This document shows positions 63,307-64,000 of a DNA stretch of 64,000 nt, piece after piece. Under the pieces are notes generated by a model. It saw nothing but the letters and a program-made list of their open reading frames with translations. It was not told the DNA's origin and did no database searches. Position numbers and translations under genes: made by a program. Numbering within the stretch: the first letter of the stretch is position 1; every line of letters starts with the position of its first letter. Source of the DNA: Flavobacterium sp. WC2421 (GTDB taxonomy: Bacteria > Bacteroidota > Bacteroidia > Flavobacteriales > Flavobacteriaceae); NCBI RefSeq assembly GCF_040822115.1, contig NZ_CP162004.1, positions 3,209,001 to 3,273,000 on the forward strand. The letters are read 5' to 3'.

Positions 63307-63957
63307 TTATTGTTTTTTCTTAGTTTCTGCCCATACATTTAAAGTACTTGCTGTACCTAACATTGCTTTTGGAACCTCAACAACTACTGAAAGTACATTA
63401 GATCCTGCAAAAGTATCTGTACCTGGATTGTTGAATCCTGAAGCTGTCCCTCCAAGGATTGCTTGAAATTGACCTAAGTCAAAAAAGAATGGATCGTCTC
63501 TTGGTCCAGCGAAAAATTTCATTCCGTTTTCTGTTGAAGTTACAGCTGAAGCTCCGTATTTAGAAATTGCTACACTTCCAGAAGCTGCACTTGTTTTAAT
63601 CGTACTAGATGTACCAGTTGTTGTAGGTGCATATGGTCCGAAGAAATACATTTTATCTCCTTTTCTAATTGCTTGTATTACTAAGTCTTCTACATTATCA
63701 CCTGTATTATCGATATTAATTTCAATCATTACATTTTCATTAAAGGAAGCAGCTGCTGTAGCATTCGGACTTAATAATCCTTGTGTGTTAACTGCAAAAA
63801 CTAAATTACTAGTTTCTTGTCCTTGAAAAGTGTATACGTCTGTAATGTCTGCTGCATTACCTGTTACTGATGGAGCATCTACGTGATCCGCTGCTACTAG
63901 AATTAGACCTGAAATCGCAATTAGCGACAGACCCAATATCATTTTTGTTTTTTTCAT
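63307..63957 (-). CDS. DUF4331-type exported protein, N-terminal half
   Basis: A 216-residue protein. A hydrophobic signal (residues 5-22) leads to DHVDAPSVTGNAADITDVYT, the standard DUF4331 opening, then VFAVNTQGLLSP, VMIEINIDNTGDNVEDLVIQ and FFAGPRDDPFFFDLGQFQAI. It stops where larger DUF4331 proteins go on into the part coded by the next gene. It is the first gene of the operon DUF4331-DUF4331-TPR-TonB receptor. Function unknown. Confidence 0.85.
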   Translation of the reverse strand: MKKTKMILGLSLIAISGLILVAADHVDAPSVTGNAADITDVYTFQGQETSNLVFAVNTQGLLSPNATAAASFNENVMIEINIDNTGDNVEDLVIQAIRKGDKMYFFGPYAPTTTGTSSTIKTSAASGSVAISKYGASAVTSTENGMKFFAGPRDDPFFFDLGQFQAILGGTASGFNNPGTDTFAGSNVLSVVVEVPKAMLGTASTLNVWAETKKKQ

Positions 63958-64000
63958 TTTGTTATAATTTAAAAGGTTATAAAAGCATTTACGGGAATGT

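Overview
The window comes from the chromosome of a low-GC Bacteroidetes, most likely a Flavobacterium. The evidence is: AT-rich composition, the Bacteroidetes promoter pattern (TTTG then TAnnTTTG) before many genes, few Shine-Dalgarno sequences, menaquinone biosynthesis genes, a TonB/DUF4331 operon, a fused E1 ketoacid dehydrogenase, and many short flavobacterial lipoproteins. Two DUF3494 (ice-binding-like) exported proteins suggest a cold or freezing habitat. I see no rRNA, tRNA, CRISPR array, insertion sequence or prophage.

Layout. 1-5.4 kb: the 3' end of one gamma-glutamyltransferase and a complete second copy, a broken AlkD-type DNA alkylation repair gene, a ClC chloride channel and a Fic AMP-transferase. 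5.7-19.5 kb: uvrA, a Tat-exported M19 dipeptidase, a MarR-GNAT fusion, a LOG-family protein, an M1-peptidase-like protein that lacks the zinc motif, a fused branched-chain E1 dehydrogenase, an M23 peptidase and small lipoproteins.

20-39 kb: a stress/envelope island. It starts with an AraC regulator, a CHASE3-PAS-HK-REC-HPt hybrid kinase and a stand-alone receiver protein. These are followed by an ice-binding-like lipoprotein, small membrane proteins, Dps, YihY/BrkB, an eRF1-like protein, DUF2383, an Mla-type lipid transport ABC operon, CsbD, an lmo0937-type peptide, YtxH, a holin-III-like protein, a coiled-coil protein with a lone DHp (H-box) domain, an Ig-repeat DUF3494 lipoprotein and an OmpA protein. 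Four transcription units in this island carry the same unusual promoter: T[GA]TAA, exactly 23 nt, then A[CT]CTTTG. The hybrid kinase and the lone-DHp protein share the same 21-residue coiled-coil repeat. Together these suggest one regulon with its own signalling proteins.

39.5-48.4 kb: an old yellow enzyme, class I FBP aldolase, an NTF2-like and a DinB-like protein, then a tight operon of an APC permease, two MscS channels and a CPA1 Na+/H+ antiporter. 48.4-57.7 kb, mostly minus strand: menC, menA, menB and menD, interleaved with a TPR protein, a UPF0173 hydrolase, a CvfB-like S1 protein and DUF2853. 57.8-64 kb: a GNAT acetyltransferase, a glutathione peroxidase lipoprotein, and an operon of two half-size DUF4331 proteins, a TPR lipoprotein and a TonB-dependent receptor.

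Other structure includes three copies of a dispersed intergenic element whose central hairpin is kept while its stem sequence changes, and several unusually long perfect hairpins between genes. All assignments come from reading motifs and translations. No database search was run.
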